DNA of 56,568 bases from Stereum hirsutum FP-91666 SS1 (Eukaryota; Basidiomycota; Agaricomycetes; Russulales; Stereaceae): NCBI RefSeq assembly GCF_000264905.1, contig NW_006763153.1, positions 71,387 to 127,954 of the forward strand, in the 5' to 3' direction. The stretch's first letter is position 1. Every line of letters starts with the position of its first letter. Below, one piece after another: positions 1 to 12,100 of the stretch. The notes below the pieces were generated by a model. That model searched no databases and was not told where the DNA came from. It worked only from the letters and a program-made list of their open reading frames with translations. The translations under genes and the position numbers were made by a program.

Positions 1-1289
1 AGATGGAAGGGGGAGGGTGGGAATGTGAATCCGGCCGGAGGAAGGCCGGAGGAAGAGGGCGACGTTGGGTATGGGACCGTGGCCTGCGCTGGGAAGGATG
101 AGACTGGGGAGCTAGCGAAGGAGGGGGGAGGGAGATGGGGGGCGAAGAGGGAGGGAGAGGAAGTGGCGAGTGGGGTTAGGGTGTTCAGGACGCTGTTGTG
201 GCGGTGGCGTTGGAGAATATGTTTGAAAACGTCAGTGAGATGAGAGTCAGTGGAGTGTGTGAGAGACGTACCGAGGGAGTTGGGAGGTGGGGAGAGAAGG
301 AATGGTGTCGAGGATGGGGTACATCAGTTCGAGGGCGTGAGGGAGGGAATGTGGCGAGATGGCAGAGAGGTAAGAGACGGAGGCTGTGAGGGCTGCGTGG
401 CGAACCTATGGCAAGAAATGATAGTTAGAACGAATGGAGCGCGGTGGTAATTAACAGACGAAGGGAAAAGAAGAAAAAATAGAGTAGGACGGTTACATCG
501 AGATGTGGCGACGATGTGATAACGCCGTCAGACAAAGACGGGAGTGGCTATGACAGACGGCACGCCTCAATCGTCCATGAAATTTCAGGAATGAGAAAAG
601 AGTGAGTAGAACACTCACATCGACACTCTGCGGATCTTACAATCCTCTTCTAAGGACCTCGACCACCGCTTCCGTCTGCAAATCCAACACCAGATTCGGG
701 CACCCGCCAAACACCGTCTAAACACACTCTCCCTCTGCCCTGATTCGCTTGAGTTCATCATCTGGAACGCCTGGGCCTTCCTCTCGCCATGGAGTTGTTC
801 GCGAGATCGGAGAAGGTGTCTACGCATTTGCGACGGACGACAGAGGACGGTTCGTGTGCGAGGGAGTGGAGGAGAAGACGTTCAAGGGTGGTGAGGGTTT
901 GGGATGAGAGATGGTCGTAGAGGGTGAGGTGGGAGGACGCGTGTGGTTTGTGGGGCGAAGGGGACGGAGCCGGGCGGATAAGGACGAGCGAGAAGGATCT
1001 CATCTACTAGTAGTTCAGTAGACTTTCAAAGATGAAGCGCAGATAAGACTTACGACTTCGGTATCTGCGCGAGTGGCGAACTGAGTCAGTGCGAGGACGT
1101 AAACCTCGGGCGTCTGCGCAAGCCTCTCGTTGACCACCTTTTCTGCACTGTATCCATCCCTTGAGCAACCATACATCCATAGCAATCAAAAATTACACAC
1201 TTTGAACGGATCTCGTTGTCTCCTAGGACAAGACTTGACAGGATCTGTGTGCGTTTTGCAGTCACTTCTGCTGGTACGACTGCCTCCAT
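1..1289 (-). pseudogene. Importin beta-3 (Kap121/IPO5-like karyopherin), broken 5' portion
   Basis: Family role: HEAT-repeat nuclear import receptor. The minus strand starts at 1289 with MEAVVPAEVTAKRTQILSS, close to the N-terminus of fungal importin-5. An intron at 1148-1200 restores RSN-AEK. Exon 2 (1147-1054) reads VNERLAQTPEVYVLALTQFA, then a second intron at 1004-1053. Exon 3 gives MRSFSLVL, LYDHLSSQTLTTLERLLLHS and DTFSDLANNSMARGRP. Near 785 a deletion of the expected WHALQ-like segment shifts the frame to AQAFQMMNSSE. Near 700 a second shift is needed to read VFGGCPNLVLDLQTEAVVEV. A TAA then interrupts GL-stop-DPQSVDV, where the family has Gln. Further exons (SYLSAISPHSLPHALELMYP, NSVLNTLTPLATSS) run to the window edge. 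Three lesions make this a pseudogene unless the assembly is poor. The 3' part lies outside the window. Confidence 0.8.
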
Positions 1290-1342
1290 TATCGACGTCG
1301 CGTGCAGATTGTGATGGCCAGACTCGATTGACGTCCCGCAAA

Positions 1343-1349
1343 TATATAA
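1343..1349 (-). promoter_or_regulatory. Candidate TATA element upstream of importin ATG
   Basis: On the minus strand a TTATATATTT-like run lies about 55 bp before the importin ATG at 1289, a normal distance for a basidiomycete TATA box. The motif is nearly symmetrical, so it could also serve the plus-strand gene starting at 1591. The shared 300-bp spacer could be a bidirectional promoter. Confidence 0.3.
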
Positions 1350-1590
1350 TAAATCCCTATTTTCTGCGATCGAGAGTCAAGGCAACTACGAAAGGTTAGG
1401 AGGGTGCGGTTGGAGGATGAAAAGAACGACGAGCACGATGGGCGCTAATGCATGTCATCGCCACAGCCTCGCGCCACGTTTGTTTGGCCATGTTTGGCCG
1501 ATGTTGACTTTTTCATCGAGTCGAGACTTGTTCACGCCCACAATCGCCCACATCTAATACAGGCCACGATCTGCCCTCTCATAGAGCACA

Positions 1591-3015
1591 ATGCGCTTAG
1601 CTCTCATTTTAAACTACCTCCTATGGTACCTGGTGACCTTCGCCATACAGTGCATTCCGTTTGTGTTGACACTTGGCATCATTGGCACATCTGTCCTGGC
1701 GGCAATCGAGTTCTCCAAAGACAGTTTTGCCATGGCAATGTTGTTCATTCCATCTGCCATCATGATCTCAGTCCTGGTCTCTAGTTACCTCTATGGCTCT
1801 GTCGCTCAGTCTCTCTACAAAGAACTTCACGAGGAGATAACCTGTGTCATGCAACGCCGAGCTGGACGTTTGGCACGTTCGTATGCCCATCCAATGCGCC
1901 CTGCACTTACAGAACCCATTCCAAAAGCATTGAAGCCCACACCCAATAAAGCAAAGCCTTACCGTACGTGCCACCCTTACGTCCTCATTCCGAGTGTTAT
2001 TCTAACTGAAGCATGACCAGGCCCGAAGGAGTTCGCTTGCAAAATAAATGCTGCCAGTGGTGCTGGGAGCACATCACATATTTCAGGAGGATCAAAGTGT
2101 CCGTTCTGTCTCCACTACATCAGCGAGTTCCGTACGTTGTCAATCTCTCATCGCTGATGAATGTCTGTGGGCTTATGATGTGTTTCGATGAAGGTCCCAC
2201 CAAATGTTTCAAGTTTTACCCAAACGATACTGGCTCACCTGGAAGGTTGAGGATAGCCGTTGAAGAGTAAGCATCATCATCCCCATAAGTGTCTCTGCGG
2301 AAAGATAGGCTAACATGCTACAATGAGAGCAGTCGTTACGACGATCGAAGCTACCCCAATATGTCTGATAATGACAGATTCTCTTCGTCCACCGAGAACA
2401 GCTTCCTGTAAGCTACTATCTTGTGCATAAATTAGCATCATCTCATGCTTTCCTTCTTGCCATCATAGCCTAGGCCACGTGAAACAATGTGGCAACAGCC
2501 ATCACTACACCAAATACTATCGGCCCGAAGCCGAACTCCAACCTCATATTCCCCAGGCAGTCCAGCCAGTCAGACCTCACACCCCATCCCATCGACTTTC
2601 AAGCCCTCCCCGACATTTCGTCATGCGCTCAACTGAGCTCTCTATAAAGGACTGGGAGGTAAAGATGCGAGGTTTGGAGGCAAAGACAAGAGATTCGGAG
2701 GCAAAGGCGCGAGATTTGGAGGCAAAGGCGCGAGGTTGGGAGGCAAAGGCGCGAGGTTGGGAGGCACAGGCGCGAGATTGGGAGGCACAGACGCAAGGTT
2801 GGGAGGCAAAGACGCAAGATTGGGAGGCAAAGACGCGAGATTTGGAGGCAAAGACGCAAGTTTTAGAGGCAAAGACGCAAAGTTTGGAGGCAAGGATCAG
2901 ACATCGAGCTTTGCAGTTGGCGATATGCAGGATTGACGCCTCGATGGACCTCGATGAGGACCTTTTGAGGGACGCTGGGGTGCTTGATGAACTCCATAGG
3001 CATGACGAGCTCTAA
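1591..3015 (+). CDS. Hypothetical membrane protein with C-terminal heptad minisatellite
   Basis: Five exons give an uninterrupted 392-residue protein: 1591-1963, 2021-2131, 2194-2266, 2333-2407 and 2469-3015. Introns 1964-2020, 2132-2193, 2267-2332 and 2408-2468 all have GT..AG ends and the phases agree. The N-terminus has at least two hydrophobic segments (about residues 3-35 and 48-68), so membrane insertion is likely. Exon 2 has a CPFC pair and exon 3 a further Cys, a possible small metal site. The last exon carries about 12 copies of a seven-residue EAKxRxW/L unit predicted to form a charged coiled coil, then an acidic tail. I do not recognise the family. Unlike its neighbours it shows no lesion. 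The start is the first ATG, at the head of a hydrophobic segment. Confidence 0.6.
2656..2907 (+). repeat. 21-bp coding minisatellite, about 12 units
   Basis: Unit close to GAGGCAAAGACGCGAGATTTG-like 21-mers, all in frame, encoding EAK(T/A)R(D/G)(L/W). Units differ by a few substitutions. Because 21 is a multiple of three, all frames of both strands stay open, which produces long spurious antisense ORFs. Confidence 0.9.
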
Positions 3016-3907
3016 AGGTCTATCAGCGGCTGCTAGCTTTCAAGCAAATGCCAGTTGACCAGCAGATGACTTTCGGCTCGTCGGCGACGCTCTAACTCAG
3101 AGCCTCCCCCCATTGTCAGCCCTGTGGTGGCTGGGTGTCCGAGCGGCCAGCAGAGGGCTTCGGTCTTTTGACGGAGACTCTTCGAGCTGGGGATGACACC
3201 AAGTGACCTCAGTCAATGGGGTGGAGGATCTAGGGTTAGGGGACTGGTCAGGGTTGAGGATCGAAGGTTGCTGGTGCCACCCGTGTCGGTGTCTGCAAAG
3301 TTCTCTTACATATCTCAGTTCGACTTGTTGACTTTCGCCCCCTCGTCGATTTGTATCTTCACTTTCTATCCATGTACATACACAGTAATCTGTGTATCAG
3401 CGACGAGGAGGTTGTTCATTTCCTATGCACTACCATTTTTCCCCCTTGCTTTACCTTCTCCTGCTAACCGTCCGCATGCAGAGGTCTCTGTGTGTTGACG
3501 ACGTGGAAGTTCGATTTTCACATACTACTACCTTTCTTCTCAACGGGCCTTCGATACGTTGTCGTGCAAGAAAGTGGTTTAAGGGGAAAACAGATCCTTG
3601 CCTGGGTGCTGTCGGGGTTTTTCAGGGCCGGACGCACGCAGTGATGGTCTTGAGAAAGGTGGTGTGCAAAAGTGGTAATAAAGAACCGAATGGCCACCAG
3701 GGTCGTGTAGGTTGTTTAAGCAATTTGAGTTGCCGCAATTAGTCGCTGCGCGGTCTGAACCCGGATCGGTTCGCCGGGAGGAGTAGGAGCAAGGAGGAGC
3801 AAGACGGTACCCGAACGTGGAACGTACGCCATTCACGCATTCGCATAACCTGCCGACAATATCAGCAAGGACAAGACCATCTTATTGATCACATCGGGCG
3901 GAAGTAA
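3016..3907. other. Intergenic, nothing recognised
   Basis: Only short ORFs without domain signatures or consistent splice sites. The first ~150 bp after the stop at 3015 may be 3' UTR. No repeat or RNA gene was recognised. Confidence 0.4.
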
Positions 3908-4189
3908 CTATGGCGTCTTGTATGCCGTACCGGACATGTTCAACCATATCCTATCTTGTTCGAAGTAGTGAGATATATAGTCGCGACTCCGGGATGAGAT
4001 ATGTACCATGATAGTGTCTCCCCATTTGTTCCTTTTGCCAACAGCGTGGGACGATAAATCAAACATATCGACCACCCGTTGAGGGTTCTCTTTGAAGATT
4101 GTCGCCCATTTCAGATCGAGATCGAGCTGGGAGTGCGCGCCTGAGTTCGGAGTGGAACGGGCAGATCCTGACTCCATACTATGATTCAT
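3908..4189 (-). CDS. Possible hypothetical exon, weak
   Basis: A 93-codon minus-strand ORF with fairly protein-like composition (QLDLDLKWATIFKENPQRVV). No homologue, promoter or convincing flanking splice partner was seen. It could be an exon of an undetected gene, a decayed fragment like its neighbours, or chance. Confidence 0.2.
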   Translation of the reverse strand: MNHSMESGSARSTPNSGAHSQLDLDLKWATIFKENPQRVVDMFDLSSHAVGKRNKWGDTIMVHISSRSRDYISHYFEQDRIWLNMSGTAYKTP

Positions 4190-4804
4190 GCTCGGGATAT
4201 GCGCCGAGCGCGATATACTGTAGCGCTATAGTAACAAAGCAGGTCAATGCGCGTGTGGCGTGCCGCCCACCTCTTGAGTCTCGCAACGGCATGACTCGAG
4301 GGCGGCTAAGAGAGAGAGATGTGTACTTACTTTGGTCTCAGTGTGGATGACCTCGTGAGTGCTTGTGCAGTATGTCCAGAGGTCGACGAAAGATAACAAG
4401 AACGAAAAGTGTTCTTGGAAGGATTTGGCTGACCTGATATATATCCCCCTTCATCCCTTTGACCCTTTGTTCAGCGTTGCGTACCGCTGCTTCAAGCTCG
4501 TTCCTTTGATCAACTCACACTTGTTGTCCCCCAGAATAGGAAACAATAACTGAGAATAAATTAGCAGTTCATGTGACAACTAGCTTGCCGAAGAAAATGA
4601 GAGAATATGCTCGTGAAGATTAGATAAGTGCAATGAGGTCGAAAATTGTCTGTGGATAGAACGTTGCTACCGATTCGGCGGCGGCGAGAAAAAATGCGCT
4701 GAGAAGATGTCCATGATTCAGACGAAACCCTCCATCGTGACTGCGCACCGAAGCGAAAGCGCCCCGAGCGCCACCCATTCATCTCGTTCCGATCCCACTC
4801 GAGC
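4190..4804. other. Intergenic, nothing recognised
   Basis: Short ORFs only. This lies 3' of the Hua1-like gene ending at 4805 and may include its 3' UTR. Confidence 0.35.
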
Positions 4805-7800
4805 TCATTGCCACCCAAGTGCAGCTGGACTGTCACCACTCCTACCCGTACCCCTCTTTCTCAATCTCCCACCATGTCCCGCCACATCGTGTCTTCTCCC
4901 ACTCCCACTCGCCCCTCCATTTTGATTCGTACTTCCTCCGACACTCGTCAAAGCCCTCGTTATCGACATCGTCCCACCTGCCAAGCCCTCCGCCACCTGG
5001 ACCAAATCGTCCATCCTCGACCTCCAACCTCCGCCTTCCTCAGGTCCGCAGCTAACAACACCATCGCGAATCGGGTTCGATCTAGTGTTAGAGAAGTTAC
5101 TCGAGGGGTGCCGGTATGGAGATTGTGACAACGGTGGTGGCGAAAACGTCAGAGACGGAGAGCGTGGATGTGCCGGTGGCGCTGGCGGTAGCGCAAGAGA
5201 CTGTGGTACGGTGTCGTTATGTGGAACGGAATAGGAGGCTCTCCGCCCGTGTCGAGTCTCGTATGGCGGATGATATGCAGTCATGATCGGTCTTTGAAAG
5301 GTGATGTCTGAAGAGAACAAGGGGGAAATAGAGGTCGGCGAGCCCCAAGGAGCATGGAGGTACAGTCCTGTGTAAGGTTGAGCGTATTGTTCCCAGCAGG
5401 TTCGACAAGGTCGGCTCGGATCTGCATTCTTGAAACCGGTATTCTTGCCTAGAAAAGAGTAATGATGAAAAGATGAACCCATGAATTAGCGTCGTAATGT
5501 GTGGCAAGGAAATCTGAGCGTACGTAGAAAAGTAAACGGCAGGAAAGATGAAGGAGCAAGGATGGACAGCGGAGCTGCGTCATGCCTACACAAGACCCAA
5601 CGATTGCGTATTCCAGTCCAACCACGTCATAGTAGCGCATAAAGATATAACTTTTACTCGTGCGTATACGAAACCACCGGTGTAATAGTTGAAACCATTC
5701 GTTCAAGAGCTCTCTGACGTGCAAGGAATGACCAGCATTCGCATAGCCTACTCATGCACCGACGAAGACCGCGAAAAAGGGACGTCTACATCCCATACAG
5801 CGTCGTTTTAACCGTTCTCAAAACTCGGGTCGAAGCTCACTGCCCGAAATCGGCCACGCAGCCAAAGACCTCGCAACATCGGACATACAGAGAGAAGAAC
5901 GGAGAAGAATCACTCACATTTCGCGCACTCGTAGCCTCTCGGATACACCAGTATCATCCCCTGGTTCATCAGAGGGTGCCCCGGCACTGGCACGTTCGTC
6001 GGGCTCGCATCCGGCAACTGTCTCCCATCTCTCCCATAACCAGCACCAGTACCATTCCCCGTAGCACTTGAACCCAAACCACTCCCTTCGCCGTTAACAC
6101 CAGGACCAGGACTAATTCGTCCACCGAAACTCCTCCTCCGCGCATGCCCTTCGTTCAAACTCGGCCTGGGCATCAAATAATCGCGCCCGTTGGATTGTGG
6201 CGGATCGCCCGGTGGAGGTGCGTACGTCGATGTCCTCGAAGAGTCAGAATCAACTCCTACGGAAAGCGAGCGCATACGAGAGTACAGATTCGACGCCACT
6301 CCTAATCGATCTTGAAGCGACGCGGGCTGTGGATTCGGCTGCGGGTTCGGCTGCGGGTTCGGCTGCGGGTTCGGCTGCGGGTTCGGTCCCCCTTGCGGCT
6401 GTGGATTTGGCTGTGGCTGAGGATTCGGTGAGGGACTACCTCGGTTTCGCCTCGAATCCACAAAATCCGCACCAGCGGAATAGAACGCCCTTGCGAAGTC
6501 GGAAACAGCAGGCCTACGACCTGAGCCAGACGAGGACTGGGGGGATGATTGAGGCGGCGGAGAATTTGGATATGTGGAAGCGAACGGGTCCGTTGGGCCC
6601 GTGGAAGGTATGGGGAACGAATAGTCGTTATCGCTGGTGTATGGAGCATAGGGTTGATTGGGCACGGGCGGATAGGGCGCTGGTGGCGGAGGCGGGGCGA
6701 TGGATATTGAGGGAGCATGCATGAACGGCGGTGCTATAGGTCGAGGTGGAGGAGGAGGACCTGGAGGACGCGGATGCTGAGGGACATAACCCGATTGAGG
6801 TGGCGGAAGATGATGCGGCGCTTGGGATGGAGGATATGGTGGCTGCGGCGGCTGCAGAGATGGGGGTTGTGGTGGCTGAAGTGGAGGCGGTGGCGAAGAA
6901 TGGGGTCCCGATGAAGGCGACGGAGAAGGCTGTAAGCCTATGTGTGGCCCGGATTGGTGAATAGTCGATAGAGGGGGTGCAGCAGTCGACGGAGGATATG
7001 GAAGGGCATGGAGGGTATGCGATGAGTTTGGATGCGAAGACGTCGAGGAAGAACTGGATAGAGGCGGAGGCTGAATATGTGGGGATTGTTGTAGATGCGG
7101 GGCGTAGGAGGCGTTCGACGGAGGTGAGGGCATGGGTACAGGCATAGATACGTGTCCTGGAGTACCCGGGGGTTGGCTCATCGGATCGAGCTGGAGAGGA
7201 GGAACGACAGACGCGCCATATCCAGAGTTATGTCGAACAGGAGGTACGTGGTTGTAGGTGCTGTAGGATGAAGGTGGACGAGGAGGTACGGGTGGACGGT
7301 GGGTACCTGAAGTGGGAGCGTTCGCGGTGGATATCGAACCCGAACTTGTAATACTCGTCGCAGCGTTCGTGGAGCTATCGGGTACACGTTGAGGGCCATC
7401 CGTACCCGAGTCCATACCTGCAGAGGCATAGAAATCGAGCGCGAACTGTGATAGAGGCCGTCCGTCCGTCGATGGCGAAGAACGAGTATGTGCAGGGCGA
7501 AGAGTCGAATTAGGTGAGTGTGGCGCGGAGAGTGGCCTTGGTGGGGCAGATGAAGGTTGAATTGCGAGGACGGGAATATGAGGAGAGGATGTCGAAGGTG
7601 GGGGTGCGTGTGCTGATGAAGGCTGGTGGTAGACTGTCGGAGAACTGGGTAGGTTGGACTCAGCGAGACCTTGGCTACCACTAGGCTCTCCTCCATCGTC
7701 AACGTCTATCGGAACCGTGCTCTCTCCCGCACTCTCATCTGCCACGAGCGTATACACAGGCGGTGGGAGATCGTCCTCGTGGTCCGCATTGGAGTCTACG

Positions 7801-7847
7801 TGGATGAGCGGTGCTTTCTTCTTCGGGGTCACCCTCTTCGTAAACAC
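4805..7847 (-). CDS. Hua1-like proline-rich protein with C-terminal CxxC zinc motif
   Basis: Two exons. The first (7847 to ~5921) is a long Ser/Pro/His/Gln-rich, probably disordered region with polyproline runs that could bind SH3 or WW domains. Its last bases encode YECAKC. The second (~5450-4805) continues with CKNTGFKNADPSRPCRTCWE. The splice builds CxxC...CxxC, the J-protein-type zinc motif seen in yeast Hua1-like actin/endocytosis proteins. The intervening intron is ~470 nt, long for this genome. An upstream exon is likely: an ATG at 8026 gives MAFFSDDYAPVKKKP, and sequence just above 7847 reads AKPGAKPKAAKPVFTKR after a CAG acceptor. The obvious GTGCGT donor joins them one base out of frame, so the true start is unresolved or the 5' end carries a frameshift. 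Function is inferred from the zinc motif only. Confidence 0.6.
6328..6390 (-). repeat. 12-bp coding tandem repeat (NPQP units)
   Basis: Tandem copies of a GGTTCGGCTGCG-type 12-mer (plus strand) encode repeated PNPQ on the minus strand, about residues 480-505 of the long exon. Confidence 0.8.
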
Positions 7848-8026
7848 TGGTTTCGCGGCTTTCGGTTTTGCGCCAGGTTTGGCTGCAGCACAATGTCAAT
7901 TTCGTGGCTGGTCATATCGTGTCAGGGAACGAGTGGAAGAGAGGAGAAGAGAGGAGGAAGGGAGAGAGGGAAAAGACGCACAGGCTTCTTCTTCACGGGC
8001 GCATAGTCGTCCGAAAAAAATGCCAT

Positions 8027-8589
8027 ACACGCGGATCCGTTCTCGGTAAGTTGCGCTGGGAGGCGGAGGTGAATTGAAGTGAGTGGTTCGTGCACTCGAA
8101 GTATACGGCTTTGCGCATGAGACAGAATAAGTACGAGGCCGCGCTCTCTGCCAGGCTGAGAGAAGAGCGCATGAGCTGGAGTCCAGCGGTGGATACGACA
8201 AAACGCACCTTGTACCAGACTTGCCACAGCTTCGCGTCGTCGGCGGAGGCCACGAGCAGCCGCTAGGTCAACTCATCCAGGCCACCGGTATAACCCACGG
8301 CGGGGCGTTCGTGGCGCTGTATGACCCCCTGTCCTGGTCGTTCAGCTCCTGCTCACGGGTGTTGACACGGTGGTTAGCCGCTGAGGCACCTCCTTCTCGT
8401 GGTTGAACTGGTCGAAGGGGCTTTGGGTGCCAAGGATGGTGGTGCGTCGTTGATGTGTGCGAGGAGCGATGGACAGTGCGATGTGCTGATTGATCGCGTT
8501 CTTCCCATGCGACACCGACATCGTACTTGTTGAGAGCGTCTTCGCGGCGAGAGAAGAGTGTCCAGGGGATATCACAGCGGTTGTCATCA
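8027..8589. other. Unassigned stretch
   Basis: Between the Rax2-like piece and the Hua1-like gene. A minus-strand run LLVASADDAKLWQVWYK (about 8206-8255) followed by a GTGCGT donor looks like an exon end, but no gene can be built. Confidence 0.3.
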
Positions 8590-9045
8590 ATCGAGGTGGA
8601 CCAGCGCCCAAAGCCTGAAGCGACGAGATCTGCCACCTGCGGTTGACGAGGTCATAGATCGCGAGACCATAGACGGTAGAAGACGAAGAGTCGACCATGT
8701 TGAACTCTCCGCGGATATAGAGGACGTCGTCCTGGACGACAAGGGTGCGTGCCGTTGAGGGTTCCGTCTCCGGTGAGGGGAGACAGGGTGCTGGTGCTGA
8801 GATCGTAAGAAGGCGATGATTTCGGGAGTGGTGGAACCGTTAGTGAGATGGCACGAAGAGCCGCACAAACGAACAAGAAACGAAACAACGCACCTTTGCA
8901 ACAGTACACAAAAGGGGCATACAAAGGAGTTACTTATGCCACAGTGAGCACTGAGGCCGCGAATGTGGAGAGGGAGGTGTTGAAGGCTTGGAGCGAACCT
9001 GCCAGGGAAGAGTCTACCGTCTCGACATCCAGTATAATTATGACC
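8590..9045 (-). pseudogene. Rax2/kelch-like fragment, frameshifted
   Basis: Minus-strand segments in different frames assemble into one protein-like series: FNTSLSTFAASVLTVA (then an in-frame TAA), YAPFVYC, an intron, NGSTTPEIIAF, YDLSTSTLSPLTGDGTLNGT, TLVVQDDVLYIRGEFNMVD, VYGLAIYDLVNRRWQISS. The LYIxGEF and AxYDL..RRW motifs resemble beta-propeller repeats of fungal Rax2 bud-site/polarity proteins. At least two frame changes and one stop separate the pieces. Below ~8590 similarity is lost. Rax2 is my best guess; another kelch-like protein is possible. Confidence 0.4.
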
Positions 9046-9182
9046 CGGTGAGCGTTGCGCATATTATGTCCGTAATATAGCCTATCTCGTGCGTTACTGA
9101 ACCTATTCAGCATTCGACCGACACATAGCCAACACCGATCAGTTCCAGCCCATCACATATACTCGAGCAAAAAGTAAGAACT

Positions 9183-12100
9183 CACCCTGCGGCGTCATGG
9201 GCCCTTGAGGAGTTTCTCGAATAGAAAGCGGGCGATGTCCTGTAGGTTTGCCGCGAGTTAGCGTTGATCGATAGACTAGGTAGGTGAGCAGAATATATCG
9301 GAATGGAGCATACGTACCACAGCGCTCAACGGATCGTCCAAAAGCACATACTTCGTTGGCGCATACACTGCTCTTGCAAGTGCCACTCTAGCCTTCTGTC
9401 TACCCGAGAGACTCACTCCCCTACTATCGGCATAGAAGCAATTCAATTAGCACTCATCGCCGAACCCATCTCAAGCCCTATCGACGGACTGCGTCAGAAA
9501 AAAAGAACCCACCTCGCGCCAATCTCCGTCTCATCCCCATCCTCCAATATTTTCGAATCAGGACCCAACGCACAGCTCTCCACGACCTCTTCGTACCTCT
9601 TCTCATCATACGGATACCCAAACAGGATATTTTCTTTGATCGATTGATGCCGAAGCCAGGGTGATTGGGCGGCGTAGGAGATCGTGTGGGTGAGATGGGT
9701 GACGGGATCGACGGTGTGGGGGTCCTGGGGGACACGGTAGCACGAGTGAGAGGAAAGCAAGGAAAATGAAGAGAAAGACGTACCTTATGCATGATCAACT
9801 TCCCGGGCGGATTCGTCGGCAACATCGTCATCTCGCCCAACAGCGCCATCTACAGCAACCCGCTAGTCAGCACCGTCGCACATTCACCCTCCCCCAGTGA
9901 AAAACCAAAGAAGAAGAATTACGCACCAATAACGCAGTCTTACCACTCGCTGTCGGCCCCGTAACCGCCGTCAACTCACCCTCCGAAGACACAACATTCA
10001 AATCCCTCAATTCAAACCGATGCTCGTTCCCTCTTCCCGTTATACTCTCCCTATCCGCTGCTTCCTCCTCGTTCGTACCGGCGTTAGTGTCGGCGGTACT
10101 AATAGGAAGCGTAAGCGTAGCATCCGTCTCCTCCGAGCCTCGTTGCGTGCCGTTCGTTCCATTGCTATGGCCATTTGTCTCCGCCCCCTTATCCTTAGCG
10201 TCATCCTTTTTCTTCTCTTCGACCTCATTCCACTTGAACGACGCGTTTCTGAAGCCCAAGCCTTCTTTATCTGTATCATCGCCGTCCGCAGAAGACGATG
10301 ATGAGGCTCCCGACCGAGTCCTTTTCAGAGAGGATACTTGTTCGTCTACCTCGTCTTCGTTGAGATAGACGGAAATACGGTTGAGGGCTACGCCGGTCTA
10401 GGTTGCCACAGCACCGCGCCACACCAACCACGAAAGCGAAAAATGATCAGGGGTGAGTCAGTCTCAGTTCAGTTCAGGATGTTGGGTATAACGGTCAGGA
10501 CGGCAAGAAATTGAATGTAGATTGGTGGCGGGCCAAAAACACATACCTGCAGTATCTGCACGATCCATGCCGGGATAACGTTGAGGGGTGCACGGATCAT
10601 GTTGAACAGGGCGATAGCCTACAGAGCGAACACGAGTTAGTTCCAGCGTCAGTGAACGGACGGCGAAATAAACGAGGTGTGAATCGAAAGTAACAAAGAT
10701 TTCGGGACTCGAAAGTGGGCAAGAAGAAAAACGGGCCGGCAAGGAAAAGTACTACGCACCGTAAACGCAACGCTAACAGTCAACTCGTTTCCCCTCATCA
10801 CATACACCCAAAACGAGATAATAGACACCAAAATCGGCGCCGTCGTCCACAACGCGGAGAATAGGACGGAGTTCACACGGGCTATACGCCGAACAAAGAC
10901 AACGATAACGGTCAGTATTGGGATATGTCATCAGAGGTCGATGGAAGAGGTTTGCGGTGTACCGGGTGAAGTTCGAAGGAAGTGGGCTGGGTAGAAGGAG
11001 AGCGAACGAACCTTTGATCATCCATTTCATTTCGGCTTCCCTCGCATCGAGTGCACGTTCGATCCAACGATCCTCCCATGCAAAAAACTTGATAAAGTTG
11101 ACCTAAAAGCGCAAAATCAGCATCTGTGTCATCCGAATCCTGTGATCCTCCTCGCGACCAACTTGGAACTGGAAGCAGAGAGCGCAAAGAACTTACTGCG
11201 CCAATCAACTCATTCAACACCCCCATCCTCCTATCCCTCGCGGCCATCATGCCCTTCTGGATCCTAATGCTCCTCCTCGCAATGAACGAATTAAGCGGCC
11301 AGCCGAGGAGGAGGACGATGAAGCCCGCGAAGGCGGAGATGCCTAGTAGTCTGTATTGGGGGTGGGAGTGCGGAACGTGTCAGTTTCGCGCAGAGGACGG
11401 GTGGAGAATTGAAGTTGAGGGAGGCTGGGGTACACAGTTTCATTCATGGAGGGAGGGGATAGACGGTATGATAGGAATAAGTCGGTGTTGGGGCAGAACG
11501 TAGGTGGGAATGCGAAAGCGGAGAACAGAGAGGAAGAAAGTAAAGTATCGAGAAACGCACTGGTACAGAAACACACTGGCGATGATAATCTCAAATGGCG
11601 CTATGAAACAACCCATTCAGTCAGCATCCACGTATACTCATCTCACCTCTCACACATCCTTCCACGAGAAAGTAAGACTCAAATTGGGAACGTACCTCCA
11701 TAGATGAAATATATCCCCGATATCATCATCGCGCACTATAATAAAAGAATCATCGTCAGCGACCATCGAGAGATCCGATCCCACTGCTATCAAGAGCCAG
11801 AAATGAAAACGAATAGACGAGGCGACCCCGCAGGAACGCAGCGGAAGACGAGCGTTTGCTCGATATACGAAGGGAGGGGGACTCGCTCGCATAGAAGAAC
11901 CAAAGAGAGATCAAAACATTCGGAACGAACGGGGTCTTAAGAGGGGTCATGATGATCAGTTCAGAACGAGCGTACCCGCCTCCTTCTCTTTCCATCTGAC
12001 CGTATACCGTCGCCAGAAAAAAAGGAATCGCAAGATCCCCCACCTCGCGACCGCACAACAACGCAAATGCACAGTCCGCCCCACTCAAACCAAACACGCA

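Noticed and set aside
2656..2907. Possible CRISPR-like array
   Set aside because: Contiguous tandem repeats without spacers, in a coding exon of a eukaryote.
2629..2936. Antisense and alternate-frame repetitive ORFs over the 21-bp repeat
   Set aside because: A 21-bp period keeps all frames open; the spliced plus-strand gene explains the repeat.
6197..7702. Several plus- and minus-strand ORFs overlapping the proline-rich exon
   Set aside because: Low-complexity shadows of the 645-codon frame; no motif and no splice logic.
11945..12090. Minus-strand VGDLAIPFF segment resembling a half-size ABC transporter
   Set aside because: Too short and located in what must be an intron of the ABCC fragment; likely chance.
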